Assembly: GCA_009377845.1 (NCBI GenBank)
Contig: WHTE01000014.1
Coordinates: 1-40,372 of the forward strand
DNA length: 40,372 bases
Origin: Nitrospirales bacterium
GTDB lineage: Bacteria; Nitrospirota; Nitrospiria; Nitrospirales; UBA8639
Direction of reading: 5' to 3'
The position numbers and the translations under genes are program-made. Numbering within the stretch: the first letter of the stretch is position 1; each line of letters starts with the position of its first letter. Under the pieces are notes generated by a model. The model ran no database searches. It saw nothing but the letters and a program-made list of their open reading frames with translations, and was not told where the DNA came from. This document shows, one piece after another, positions 1 to 10,049 of the stretch.

Positions 1-1
1 C

Positions 2-685
2 ATGACAGCCCATGTGCTTCCTGAGCACGGGCAACAATGTCTGATGAGTGGTATGGATGAATGTCTTTCCAAGCCTGTTCATTTACACGGCTTCGAGAAG
101 GTGCTTCAGCGATGGGTAGGGTTCATTCCCTGTGCGACGGTTTCTCCCTCATCCCGGAGAGAAGACCGTGCTGACTGGTCTGACAGCAATCCGGCCTTCA
201 TCAAGAACACAGGTTCGGGCAACCATGTTGAGAAGCACTCCCAAGGCACGATTGTCTTAGAAGAGTATGACGTCTCCGCCGCTTTGCAAGCCCTGGAAGG
301 GGATGAAGCCTTGCTGTGTTCTCTGCTCAACATTTTTAACGAAACAACCCCGGGTCTTATCCAGGGGATGCAGAAATCGATTCAGATGATGGATCGCCAG
401 AATTTCCAAAGGCAGGCCCATCAAATGAAAGGTGCTCTGAGTGCTGTGCATGCCGGGCACGAAGCGAAATTGGCGGAACGACTTGAACAAATGGCTTCTT
501 TCGCATCTTTTTCACATCTTAATTCAGAGGTGACTGAGTTGGAGAATGTGATGCAAAAATTGTTCTGTGTGTTTCAAAGCCTGGTCTCTTTGCGCGAAGA
601 CAGGGATAGTCAACTTTCTCCGAAAACTTCTTGTCCTGAGGCGAGTGCTCAAGATGAAATGGCTCAAGTCAGGTTCAGGCCTTGA
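2..685 (+). CDS. C-terminal part of a receiver-Hpt (hybrid histidine kinase-type) protein, 5' truncated by the window edge
   Basis: Starts inside a receiver tail (MTAHVLPEHGQQCLMSGMDECLSKPVHLHGFEKVLQRW) followed by an Hpt helix with AHQMKG phosphoacceptor motif. Confidence 0.75.
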   Translation: MTAHVLPEHGQQCLMSGMDECLSKPVHLHGFEKVLQRWVGFIPCATVSPSSRREDRADWSDSNPAFIKNTGSGNHVEKHSQGTIVLEEYDVSAALQALEGDEALLCSLLNIFNETTPGLIQGMQKSIQMMDRQNFQRQAHQMKGALSAVHAGHEAKLAERLEQMASFASFSHLNSEVTELENVMQKLFCVFQSLVSLREDRDSQLSPKTSCPEASAQDEMAQVRFRP

Positions 686-718
686 GAGGATGAAATTTCT
701 TCTATCCGGGAATAAGTC

Positions 719-746
719 TTAAGTTTTCGATGAATCAGACCGATAC
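719..746 (+). promoter_or_regulatory. possible sigma28-type promoter upstream of the HTH gene
   Basis: TTAAGTTT (719-726), N12, ACCGATAC (739-746); resembles TAAAGTTT-N11-GCCGATAA with spacing one longer. Confidence 0.4.
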
Positions 747-785
747 CACCAGCATTAATGACCAAACTCTAACGAGGGTATTACA

Positions 786-1013
786 ATGAAAGACCTGCTG
801 ACCTTAAGTGAAGTTTCGACGTTCTTGAAAGTGCCAAAGTCGACGATCTACAAATTAGCAAGAGAACGCCGTCTTCCGGGGCATAAAGTCGGAAAGCACT
901 GGCGATTCGTTCGAGAAGAAATTGAAGCGTGGGTTCAAAATGCCGGAGGAGAGGCGGCGATGGCTGGTGCGGGGCCACAAAACGGGAGCCGTGACCGGTT
1001 TAGTTTGAATTAA
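786..1013 (+). CDS. helix-turn-helix excisionase/MerR-like DNA-binding protein
   Basis: LLTLSEVSTFLKVPKSTIYKLARERRLPGHKVGKHWRFVREEIEAWV is the classic excisionase-type HTH pattern. Confidence 0.85.
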   Translation: MKDLLTLSEVSTFLKVPKSTIYKLARERRLPGHKVGKHWRFVREEIEAWVQNAGGEAAMAGAGPQNGSRDRFSLN

Positions 1014-1579
1014 TCCCGTATCGGTGTCTACTCCTCCTCTCGCGAGAGGGCATCGATAAGGTGCAATGACTCACCTGCTCAGATTCTGAGGGCAAGATGC
1101 CCCGGAATGGGCAGCAACGCCGGTTCCTACTCCCTACCGGTTCTCACTCATTATTAAATGGTTGTCAGGACTTGCAATGGACTGGATCTTTCCTTCCTTC
1201 CCGGTTTCCCCTCCCATATTCTCCCTGTCATGCCTGTTCGGATTTTGACCCTTCTCCTGGCTGTCGGTCGTCATTGTCCCTATGGAATCCGGAAAAAATT
1301 GTCGTTTTCCCGGGAAGGACCGCCAGGGAAGGCCCTTTCGGTGTTTTCCTCCTATTTGAAAATCGAAAGCACACCAAACTGCATGGGCCTTGGCAGAACG
1401 TGGGCGGATGATCGGCTTTTTCCAACGACAGCTTAAGAATGCAAAAAAGTAAACCGAAACTCGAATATACGGCGTGTGTTCACCAAAATATGGACGTGTG
1501 CAGCTGAAAAGATTTCCCCTTTATCAGGAAGAATCGATTTTGCCTGGGGGACAAAGTCCTAAGGTGTAAGGAGTTCATC

Positions 1580-1978
1580 ATGATTGATACCGGTATTAAA
1601 GTGTTGGTGGTGGACGATATGTCCACCATGCGTCGGATTTTGAAAAATGTGTTACGGCAAATTGGCTTTTCGGACATCATCGAAGCCGAAAATGGGCAGG
1701 ACGCGCTGACGAAATTAAAAGCCGGAGGGTTTGGGTTGGTGGTCTCGGATTGGAATATGCCGGTGATGCAAGGCATTGAACTTCTGCGGGCCGTTCGAGG
1801 CGATGTGGAGTTGAAAACCCTTCCCTTTTTGATGGTGACTGCGGAAGCGCAAAAAGAGAATCTGATCGAGGCTGTCCAAGCCGGGGTCAGTAATTATGTC
1901 GTGAAACCTTTTACGGCAGAAGTTCTGCAAGGAAAATTAGAAAAAATATTTGCCAATGTTCAGCCGGCCAAAACGTGA
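1580..1978 (+). CDS. cheY: chemotaxis response regulator CheY
   Basis: Stand-alone receiver: [53 protein letters not shown]; adjacent to cheZ/cheA. Confidence 0.93.
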   Translation: MIDTGIKVLVVDDMSTMRRILKNVLRQIGFSDIIEAENGQDALTKLKAGGFGLVVSDWNMPVMQGIELLRAVRGDVELKTLPFLMVTAEAQKENLIEAVQAGVSNYVVKPFTAEVLQGKLEKIFANVQPAKT

Positions 1979-2018
1979 TTTAGGCAAATAGTCCCTTCCA
2001 GACACAAAGGAGACCCAT

Positions 2019-2660
2019 ATGCTTGTGGATCGCAGGATAGAGACCGAGGTGACAAGCGACGCCGAGATGCCTGAGGAGGCTTTGCATGCGGATCGTTCGA
2101 TCAATGCGGAAATGGAGGAATTGACCAAGTATGTCGAAGTGATCACAAAAGCTATTCGGGAAATGGAATGCCCGGTGACGTCCACCTCCGATCAACTTCC
2201 TCAGGCCACCTCGCATTTGAACGATCTCGCAAAGATGACGGAAGATGGCACCCATCAGGTTCTCAGCCTGACGGAAGAACTTGAACGGAACCGAGGGGTG
2301 ATGCGACACAAGTTAGAACAATTGCGGGCGAATGTTGCTGGAAGAGCCGTGAAGGATATTGATGCGATTTTGGAAATGGTGAAAGCGGATGAAGGGCGTC
2401 TCATGAATATCCATGTCGCGCTGTCATTCCAGGATCTCGTGGCGCAACGGGTGGCCAAGCTTGTCAGCATTTTAAATGAGATCCAGCATAAACTGTTGAA
2501 GCTGGTAGTGATTTTCGGGATTCAACAGAAGAAAGACGGAGGCGGGTCCAAAGGTGAGGGGCGAGGCTATGAAATGCTGCGCCAGTTGGAAACGTCCAAA
2601 ACCACTGCGCTTCAACAAGATCTCGTGGATGACATCATGTCGGAATTCGGGTTTTCATAA
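2019..2660 (+). CDS. cheZ: protein phosphatase CheZ
   Basis: MLNIHVALSFQDLVAQRV-like CheZ core (MNIHVALSFQDLVAQRVAKLVSILNEIQHKLL) and C-terminal DDIMSEFGF CheY-binding tail. Confidence 0.9.
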   Translation: MLVDRRIETEVTSDAEMPEEALHADRSINAEMEELTKYVEVITKAIREMECPVTSTSDQLPQATSHLNDLAKMTEDGTHQVLSLTEELERNRGVMRHKLEQLRANVAGRAVKDIDAILEMVKADEGRLMNIHVALSFQDLVAQRVAKLVSILNEIQHKLLKLVVIFGIQQKKDGGGSKGEGRGYEMLRQLETSKTTALQQDLVDDIMSEFGFS

Positions 2661-2735
2661 AGGCAGAGACACGAGAGAACGAGGTTATGTGGTGTGGCGA
2701 GGGGAAAAGGTCTACGAGCCTGCAACAGGTGATCT

Positions 2736-4649
2736 ATGAGTGAGGAAATGAAAGAAATACTCAACGATTTTTTGGCGGAAAGCTCCGAAATGTTGGAAGC
2801 GCTTGACCAACATTTCGTGAAACTGGAAACGGAGCCTTCGAATACCGAATTGTTAAACGAGATTTTTCGGTGCATGCACAGCATGAAAGGATCGGCAGGA
2901 TTTCTGGGGTTTAGCCATTTGGTGGAAGTCGCGCATCAAGCTGAGAGTTTGTTGAATAAACTCCGACAGGGAGAGATGTCGGTTTCTCCTTTCATTATCG
3001 ACATTATTTTGGAAGCCGTGGATGCGGTGAAAATGCTCCAGTCCGACATTCGGGAAACTGGTGAAGATTCTCATGTCGAGACACATTTAATTGTCAATAA
3101 ATTGGCTTTAACGATGGATAGCGCAGATGACCTGAAGCTTTCGATTCCATCCCCCAGGAAGGAGGTGACGGAAGCTGCTCCCTCCGATCGTCCCCGGTCT
3201 TCGGTGGAGATACCATCTTCTTCTGTGGCTGTCGCCATCGAACACTCTTCCGTTCATCCCCTTCCGGATCATCCGCCGGTTGAGGAACCCGCAATGAGCG
3301 GAGAAACGGCTGAACTGCCGGAACCGACGGCTCTTTCAGAGGGGTCATCAGGATTATCCGAAGTGTTGAATAAAATGAAAGAAGCTGCGTCACGAACCGT
3401 TCAGGCCGCCAGTTCCCCGGCCGGTAAACCGTCGGGAGGAAAAGAGGAAGACCAAACGGTCCGGGTGGAAACCAAACGGTTAGACCATGTGATGAATCTG
3501 GTGGGAGAACTGGTCTTGGGTCGCAACCGGCTCATGAAGCTGGGGTTTGGACTTGAGGAGCAATATGAGACGAATCCACTCGTCCGGGAGTTAGGGGTCA
3601 CCCTGGCGCAACTCAATCTAGTGACCTCCGATTTGCAATTGGCCGTGATGAAGACCCGGATGGTCCCCATTCGCAAGGTGTTTTCACGATTTCCCAGGTT
3701 GGTTCGGGATTTAGCCAGCAAATTGGGCAAACAAGTGCGTTTGGAGTTAGTGGGAGAAGATACCGAAGTCGACAAATCCGTGGCGGATGAATTAAGTGAC
3801 CCGTTGGTCCACCTGGTTCGGAACTCCATGGACCATGGATTAGAAACGGCAGCCGAGCGACACCTAAACGGCAAAGGTCCGGAGGGGTATGTACGATTAT
3901 CGGCGAACCAGGAAGGCAACAGTATTGTGATTCGTGTAGAAGATAATGGCCGTGGGTTACAAGTCGAAAAAATTGGCGAAAAAGCCGTGGCCAAAGGCCT
4001 GATAGATCAAGCCGACCTGGATGCCATGAGTCATCGGGATATCATGAATTTAATTTTTCTTCCAGGATTTAGTACGGCGGAACAAGTGAGCGATGTGTCC
4101 GGGCGTGGAGTGGGCATGGATGTGGTTCGCACCAATATCAGTCGAATGAATGGGAGCTTGGAATTAGATTCGGAACCCGGCCAAGGGAGTCGGGTGACGA
4201 TCAAGCTCCCATTGACCGTGGCCATTATTCAAGCCCTGATGGTGGAGGTGGAATGTGCCACATTTGCCATCCCGTTGGCCTCAGTGGTTGAGGCGGTCAA
4301 AGTGACCAAAGATGAAATTAAAAGTGTGAATGGGCAGGCGGTGCTGAATCTTCGCGAACGAATCCTTCCTCTCCTGGATCTGGGTGAGACGTTTCAAATT
4401 CCGAATGGTCGGTCTGGTGATGAATGCTATGTGGTAGTCGTGACGATAGGGGAACAACAGTTTGGAATCGTGGTGGATCGACTGCGTGCGCAAGAAGAAG
4501 TCGTCATTAAGTCTTTGGGTGAGTTTTTGGCCGATGTGAAAGCCGTGGCGGGGGCAACCATTACGGGAGATGGCAAGGTGGTGTTGATTCTGGATATGGC
4601 TGATTTAGTGCGGGAAGTGCATACCGCGACCTATACCGGTCTGCGCTAA
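2736..4649 (+). CDS. cheA: chemotaxis histidine kinase CheA
   Basis: P1 Hpt (FRCMHSMKGSAGFLGF), P3 (RLDHVMNLVGELVLGRNRL), HATPase (HLVRNSMDHGLE, VEDNGRGL, GRGVGMDVVRTNI), CheW-like P5. Confidence 0.96.
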   Translation: MSEEMKEILNDFLAESSEMLEALDQHFVKLETEPSNTELLNEIFRCMHSMKGSAGFLGFSHLVEVAHQAESLLNKLRQGEMSVSPFIIDIILEAVDAVKMLQSDIRETGEDSHVETHLIVNKLALTMDSADDLKLSIPSPRKEVTEAAPSDRPRSSVEIPSSSVAVAIEHSSVHPLPDHPPVEEPAMSGETAELPEPTALSEGSSGLSEVLNKMKEAASRTVQAASSPAGKPSGGKEEDQTVRVETKRLDHVMNLVGELVLGRNRLMKLGFGLEEQYETNPLVRELGVTLAQLNLVTSDLQLAVMKTRMVPIRKVFSRFPRLVRDLASKLGKQVRLELVGEDTEVDKSVADELSDPLVHLVRNSMDHGLETAAERHLNGKGPEGYVRLSANQEGNSIVIRVEDNGRGLQVEKIGEKAVAKGLIDQADLDAMSHRDIMNLIFLPGFSTAEQVSDVSGRGVGMDVVRTNISRMNGSLELDSEPGQGSRVTIKLPLTVAIIQALMVEVECATFAIPLASVVEAVKVTKDEIKSVNGQAVLNLRERILPLLDLGETFQIPNGRSGDECYVVVVTIGEQQFGIVVDRLRAQEEVVIKSLGEFLADVKAVAGATITGDGKVVLILDMADLVREVHTATYTGLR

Positions 4650-4771
4650 CTCGACGATGGTCCGGTTGGAATGACGGATCACGTGTTCCACGAAGACAGA
4701 CGGGGAAGTGGTTGAATGTGTCAAGAAGGATGACCTGCACTACGTCTGATGAGTTGACGACTGAGGAGAGC

Positions 4772-5743
4772 ATGATGGCGAAATGGATGGCGGAAATTGA
4801 TCAACGGACCCGACTGGCCGGGGCCAATAAAATGGAACTGTTGATGTTTCATTTGGGGACGGAGGAGATCTACGGCATTAATGTGTTTAAGATTCGTGAA
4901 GTTATGAAGGTCCCACCCGTGGTAAAAATCCCTGACTCCGATCCCCGAATCCTGGGCTTGGTGAACCTCCGGGGAGAAAACATTGCCTTAGTCGATTTGA
5001 AACATGCCATTGGACTCGGGCCTTTGGATCCTGCTGGAGCCAAACTCATCATTGCGGAATATAACGATAACAAACAAGGATTTCTGGTGGCCGGGGTCGA
5101 TCGGATCATTCGTATGTCGTGGGAACGAATTAAAATTCCTCCACCGATGTTGCAATCCAGCCGGCAAGGGGCTGTCACGGCTATCACCAAATTGGAGGAT
5201 GGCCGGATGGTGCTGATTCTGGATGTGGAAAAGGTTTTGGCAGAACTGCACCCACGAAGTGAAGAAGAAATCCTGGTTGGCATTGAATTGGTCAAGGAAT
5301 TGGCCGGCAAACGTGTCTTGGTAGCCGATGACTCGATTGTGGCCAGAAAACAAATTATCAAAACGTTGGAACGTTTAGGGATGAAATATGAAGAAACGCA
5401 GACGGGAAAAGAGGCACTCACCCGGTTGCGGCAGTATGCGGATTTGGGTGACAAAACGGAACGCACCATTTTCGATTTTGTTGTCGGTGTAATTACGGAC
5501 ATTGAAATGCCGGAAATGGACGGGTTTTCTCTGACCAAACATATCCGTGAAGATTCCCGATTGCAGGGGCTTCCGATCTTAATGCATTCCTCCTTGTCCG
5601 GACGGTGCAATGTGGATAAAGGCAAGATCCTGGGTGTGACGGATTATGTGACGAAGTTTCATCCAACGGAACTTCGTGACAAATTGATTGAACATCTCGG
5701 TCGACCTCATGCGGAGCCGTGCGGAAGTCAGAGTAGGCATTGA
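4772..5743 (+). CDS. cheV: chemotaxis coupling protein CheV (CheW-receiver fusion)
   Basis: CheW domain (EEIYGINVFKIREVMK..VNLRGENIALVDL) followed by receiver (VLVADDSIVARKQI..ITDIEMPEMDGFSL). ORF opens at 4712; ATG 4772 after GAGGAGAG is the more likely start. Confidence 0.92.
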   Translation: MMAKWMAEIDQRTRLAGANKMELLMFHLGTEEIYGINVFKIREVMKVPPVVKIPDSDPRILGLVNLRGENIALVDLKHAIGLGPLDPAGAKLIIAEYNDNKQGFLVAGVDRIIRMSWERIKIPPPMLQSSRQGAVTAITKLEDGRMVLILDVEKVLAELHPRSEEEILVGIELVKELAGKRVLVADDSIVARKQIIKTLERLGMKYEETQTGKEALTRLRQYADLGDKTERTIFDFVVGVITDIEMPEMDGFSLTKHIREDSRLQGLPILMHSSLSGRCNVDKGKILGVTDYVTKFHPTELRDKLIEHLGRPHAEPCGSQSRH

Positions 5744-5812
5744 CCAGGGGCGCGTGAAAAGAGCGTACCGCCATGAATCGAAACACATGAAAAGAACAAC
5801 AAGAGGATATCA

Positions 5813-7918
5813 ATGATGAAGCCTGTCTGGAATGTGGGTATTACGACAAAATTAGTCTGGATTCTGGTGTTTTTTTCTCTGATTCCGCTCAGTGTTCAAG
5901 TGTATTCGTTGTTTCAGACTGCAGAGGTCCTGAAAGAAGAGGTCGGGGTCCAATACCAGGCGGTGGCAGAAGGGATTGCCGAAAAAATCCATCTTCATCT
6001 GGCGGAGCGCTATGCCGATGCTCAAATCCTTAGTCGGGTTCGGATGCCAGGCGATCAGGAGCTGTGGGGTCAATCTGGGAGCTATTCGAAAGATTTTGCC
6101 AAAATGTTGAATGCCTATGTCCAGGCATCGGGAGTGTATTCTCTGGTCCAAGTGGTGGATCTGGAAGGTCATCTTATCGCCGTCAACGACCGCGATGCCG
6201 AAGGGAGGCCTCTTCGGACGGAATGGCTTTACGAAAAAAGTTTTCGGTCGGCCCCGTGGTTTTTGGCTCTTCAACAGTATGATCAGCGCGCTTCCCCCAC
6301 AGAGCCATCCTCAAACAGACATTTGAACCAGGAGGTCTTTGTTGAAAGCCTGATGGTTGATCGGGATGTGAAAGAACTCTTTCCCCAAGAAAGTGGTCTG
6401 ACGGTCGGGCTATCCGTTCCTCTTTATGATCGTGGGCAAGTCGTGGGGTATGGGAGCCATCGCATGAAGTTCTCCAAGATAGAACATATTTTCCAAGAGG
6501 CCTACCAACACTTGAAAAAATCTGGATTTTCTCATGCCGAACTCATTCTGCAGGATGGACAAGGCATGACGCTCATGGAATATGCCCCTGCTGTCCATCA
6601 GACCGAGGAGGTGATCCACGATTTGGATAATGTGTTGTTTAAAACGAATCTGGCCCAGTTGGGACTTGAAGCGGCACAATCCGCGGTTCAGGGCAAATCC
6701 GGATACGCCAGGAATTTCCATCCCGGAAAACAGGCGAATCAAGTTATCGGATATAGCCACATGCCAGGCGGAGCTGGATCGTTGGGAATGCCTTGGTCCG
6801 TGTTGGTGCATGTTCCAGAGGAAGAAGCCTTCAGTCATGTCCGACACCTGACGAATAAAACTCTGTTGGAGATGCTGACGGGTCTTCTCGTAGTGGTTCC
6901 TATTGGAATGTTTATGGGAAGAAAAGTTGTGAGCCGGTTGAAACCCTTTTGGGAAGTGGCGGAGAAAGCATCGAAGGGGGATTTAACCCACCGGGTTCCG
7001 GTGAGGACCCAAGACGAACTGGGACAAATGGGATTGGCTCTGAATAATTTATTAGATCAATTAAGTCGCATGCTTTTGCAAACTCGTGCTGTCGCGCAGT
7101 CCTTGTCCCAGGCGTCAGCCCAATTGTCTTCTGTGGGCCATCAAGTCGTTCAGGCCAGCCAATCTCAAGTCCACCAAGCCACCCAGGTGGCGGTTGCCGT
7201 CGAGGAAATGTCATCTACTGCTGAAGATATGGCTCGCCACACGCAGGCCTTGGCTGCTACAGCCACGGGGGTCAATGATTCGGCCGTCCGTGGTGGGGAA
7301 ATTGTGGTCTCTTCAATTCACGGGATGGAATCGGTTTCCAACCGCATGCAGGAATCAGCCGGTCGGATTCAGAATTTAGGGCAACGCTCCAAGGAAATCG
7401 GGGACATTATCGGGGTGATTGAAGATATTGCGGAACAGACTAATCTCTTAGCTCTCAACGCGGCGATTGAGGCTGCACGGGCAGGGGATCAGGGACGCGG
7501 GTTTGCCGTGGTGGCGGATGAGGTGCGGAAACTGGCCGAGCGGACGGGGAAGGCGACAAAAGAAATTGCGACGGTGATTGAGTCCGTACAGGCAGGAACT
7601 CATGAAGCGGTCCGTTCGATGGAAGCTGGAACCCAAGAAGCCCATACCGGTATGGCTCTTGTGCGAGAAGCCGGGATTCGATTGACCGAAATTGTGACAG
7701 GTGTTCAACGAGTGGTGGATATGATTCAACATTTTGCCGGATCGACGAAACAACAGTCAGAGGTCTCCGGGCAAATTTCATCGAGTATTCAACAGGTGGC
7801 CCAACTCAGTCAGAACAATGAAAGTCATATTCAGGGGGTGGCGACGGCGACCAAGCGATTTACGGCATTGGCGGCCGATCTTCAAACATCACTCAGTCGC
7901 TTTACATTAAAAGGGTAA
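5813..7918 (+). CDS. methyl-accepting chemotaxis protein with N-terminal periplasmic, probably Cache-type, sensor
   Basis: N-terminal TM, long extracytoplasmic region, HAMP, then MCP signalling hairpin ([47 protein letters not shown]). Confidence 0.95.
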   Translation: MMKPVWNVGITTKLVWILVFFSLIPLSVQVYSLFQTAEVLKEEVGVQYQAVAEGIAEKIHLHLAERYADAQILSRVRMPGDQELWGQSGSYSKDFAKMLNAYVQASGVYSLVQVVDLEGHLIAVNDRDAEGRPLRTEWLYEKSFRSAPWFLALQQYDQRASPTEPSSNRHLNQEVFVESLMVDRDVKELFPQESGLTVGLSVPLYDRGQVVGYGSHRMKFSKIEHIFQEAYQHLKKSGFSHAELILQDGQGMTLMEYAPAVHQTEEVIHDLDNVLFKTNLAQLGLEAAQSAVQGKSGYARNFHPGKQANQVIGYSHMPGGAGSLGMPWSVLVHVPEEEAFSHVRHLTNKTLLEMLTGLLVVVPIGMFMGRKVVSRLKPFWEVAEKASKGDLTHRVPVRTQDELGQMGLALNNLLDQLSRMLLQTRAVAQSLSQASAQLSSVGHQVVQASQSQVHQATQVAVAVEEMSSTAEDMARHTQALAATATGVNDSAVRGGEIVVSSIHGMESVSNRMQESAGRIQNLGQRSKEIGDIIGVIEDIAEQTNLLALNAAIEAARAGDQGRGFAVVADEVRKLAERTGKATKEIATVIESVQAGTHEAVRSMEAGTQEAHTGMALVREAGIRLTEIVTGVQRVVDMIQHFAGSTKQQSEVSGQISSSIQQVAQLSQNNESHIQGVATATKRFTALAADLQTSLSRFTLKG

Positions 7919-7961
7919 AGCCGTCCTGTGTCCGAGACATTTTTTCAGTGAAGGAAAGCGC

Positions 7962-9638
7962 ATGCGGCACTTAAGAATTGGACCTAAATTCGTCTTGTTT
8001 CTGGGAACGTTGGCCGCAGGATTGATCGTCTGCGGCTTGTGGGTGATGTACCAACAAGAAGAGGCCAGGCTGCGGACGCTTTTGGAGGAAGAAGGAACGA
8101 TTATTCAATACCAAATTGAAGTCACGCGAGCCTATATTGCCAAAAATTATGTGGGGAAATTAAAACAATCTTCCATGGGGCCTCACCTGCATGTTTCTCG
8201 TGATCATGAACAAGATCCCGATGCCATTCCTTTTCCCGCCACCGCCACGCAGGAAATTGGAAAAGAATTGGGCCGGTTGGGGGTGTATCAGGCCAGGCTC
8301 GTCAGTGATCAGCCGATGAATCCTGCCAATGCCCCGCGGGACATCTTTGAAAAAAAGGCGATTGAACTGATTAAGAATGGGGCGGAGAGTGTGAGCGAGA
8401 TTCAGACGATCAACGGGGTGCACATCTTTCGAAGGGCGAGCGCGGATGTGGCTTCCGTGGATGCGTGCGTGAGTTGCCATGTGGGAAAAAACCTGGGAGA
8501 GGTGATCGGCTTGTTGTCTCTTTCAATTCCGATGACACAGGCCAAAGAGGCGATGGCCAGGTCGGTGCTCAATTCCGCGATGTGGATGATCGGGATCATC
8601 CTCATCTGCTTGGGTGCAGTGTACTGGTTAATTCATCGGCTTGTGCTGAAACCCCTTCATGCTTTAACGGCCATCTCCCGCGATATTGCGCAAGGTGAAG
8701 GCGACCTGACAAAACGGGTGCCAATGGGAACTGGTTCGGATGAAATCGTGGAATTAAGTCGCTACCTCAATTCGTTTATTGGAAAAATGCAGGCTGCATT
8801 GTCGTTAGTCAATGATGCGACGAATCGACTGGCTTTTTCCACGGTTCAGTTATCCACGACGGCGGATGGGGTCGTTCGAGCAGCGGAAGGGCAGGATGCT
8901 CGTGTGATTCAGTCGGCCTCGGCGGTTGAGGAAATGACGATGACAGCGGGCGAAGTGGCAAGAAATTCCACGGAAGCCGCACGGATTGCTCAGGAAACCG
9001 CGGAAACGGCGCGATGCGGGCAGGAAGTGATGACCCAAACCGTGATCGGCATGCAACAGGTTTCCCAAGCGGTGGTGCAGGCCGCCGACATTATTACGAC
9101 ACTCGGGCGGTCCTCGGACCAAATCGGAGAAATCGTTCGGGTGATCGAAGATATTGCAGACCAAACCAATTTACTGGCTCTCAATGCCGCCATTGAGGCC
9201 GCCCGAGCCGGGGAGCAAGGGCGAGGATTCGCCGTGGTGGCCGATGAGGTGCGGAAGTTGGCGGAGCGCACCACCAAGGCCACCAAAGAAATCGGGGATA
9301 TGATTCGGCAAATTCAGCAAGATACAAGAAGTGCGGTTGCGTCCATGGATCAAGGGACAAACCGGGTAGGCCATGGGGTGGAGTTAGCCAATAAGACCGG
9401 AGAGGCCTTGTCGAACATTCATTCAATGATCAATGCCACGGCAGGGATGATCCAGCAAATTGCCAATGCGGCCGAAGAGCAATCCACGGCCACGCGACAA
9501 ATTGCCAGCGATTTAGAGTCCATGACTCAAACGACCCGCCAGACAACCAGCGGGATCTCCAAATCAGCCAAGGCGTGCCATGATTTAAGCTTGTTGGCCG
9601 GGGATCTTCAGAAATTGGTCGGATCGTTTAAGGTGTAA
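7962..9638 (+). CDS. methyl-accepting chemotaxis protein with CxxCH (probable haem c) sensor domain
   Basis: N-terminal sensor with [25 protein letters not shown] (Tll0287/DUF3365-like), HAMP, then MCP hairpin ([42 protein letters not shown]). Confidence 0.94.
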   Translation: MRHLRIGPKFVLFLGTLAAGLIVCGLWVMYQQEEARLRTLLEEEGTIIQYQIEVTRAYIAKNYVGKLKQSSMGPHLHVSRDHEQDPDAIPFPATATQEIGKELGRLGVYQARLVSDQPMNPANAPRDIFEKKAIELIKNGAESVSEIQTINGVHIFRRASADVASVDACVSCHVGKNLGEVIGLLSLSIPMTQAKEAMARSVLNSAMWMIGIILICLGAVYWLIHRLVLKPLHALTAISRDIAQGEGDLTKRVPMGTGSDEIVELSRYLNSFIGKMQAALSLVNDATNRLAFSTVQLSTTADGVVRAAEGQDARVIQSASAVEEMTMTAGEVARNSTEAARIAQETAETARCGQEVMTQTVIGMQQVSQAVVQAADIITTLGRSSDQIGEIVRVIEDIADQTNLLALNAAIEAARAGEQGRGFAVVADEVRKLAERTTKATKEIGDMIRQIQQDTRSAVASMDQGTNRVGHGVELANKTGEALSNIHSMINATAGMIQQIANAAEEQSTATRQIASDLESMTQTTRQTTSGISKSAKACHDLSLLAGDLQKLVGSFKV

Positions 9639-9674
9639 ATCAAGGTTCAGTATGTCCGGGAGGGCTATACATTC

Positions 9675-9968
9675 CTACAGTGTCAGAGGAGGATTCTGGT
9701 CGATCTGACCTTTGGAGTCGGGTGGATGGTCGGATGAGGACGATGGGGAGAGTGGTAACTTCTTCTTGGCCACAACTTGTTCCAACATGGTGACCGAGTC
9801 CTTGAGCAAATCCGCGGCACAGGTCAAGGTGACATGCAATTGTTTCCAGGCGTCATCCCAACGCCCTTCATGTTGAAGGTCCTGAAATCGTCGATGTTGT
9901 TCTTGGAGTATGGCTTTTTTGGCATCGAGCATTAACCGATCGGCTTGTGAGCTGGCTGGTCTGTTCAT
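9675..9968 (-). CDS. small hypothetical protein
   Basis: 97-aa minus-strand ORF filling the gap between MCP and cheB; AAAGGA upstream of its ATG; helical composition. Confidence 0.55.
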   Translation of the reverse strand: MNRPASSQADRLMLDAKKAILQEQHRRFQDLQHEGRWDDAWKQLHVTLTCAADLLKDSVTMLEQVVAKKKLPLSPSSSSDHPPDSKGQIDQNPPLTL

Positions 9969-10049
9969 ACAAAGAATCCTTTATCGCGATGCAAGATGAT
10001 GAAGTGATGATGTCGTTCACCCTATCAGAGCGGTTGTTGGAGCCTCAAG

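Noticed and set aside
1097-1436. Overlapping ORFs of 104, 92 and 65 aa
   Set aside because: Three frames open in the same stretch, Cys/Pro/Arg-rich low-quality sequences, no family motif; treated as intergenic
4870-5625. 251-aa minus-strand ORF and other long antisense ORFs (e.g. 3401-3994, 17630-18217)
   Set aside because: Antisense shadows of well-identified che/flg genes in a GC-rich genome
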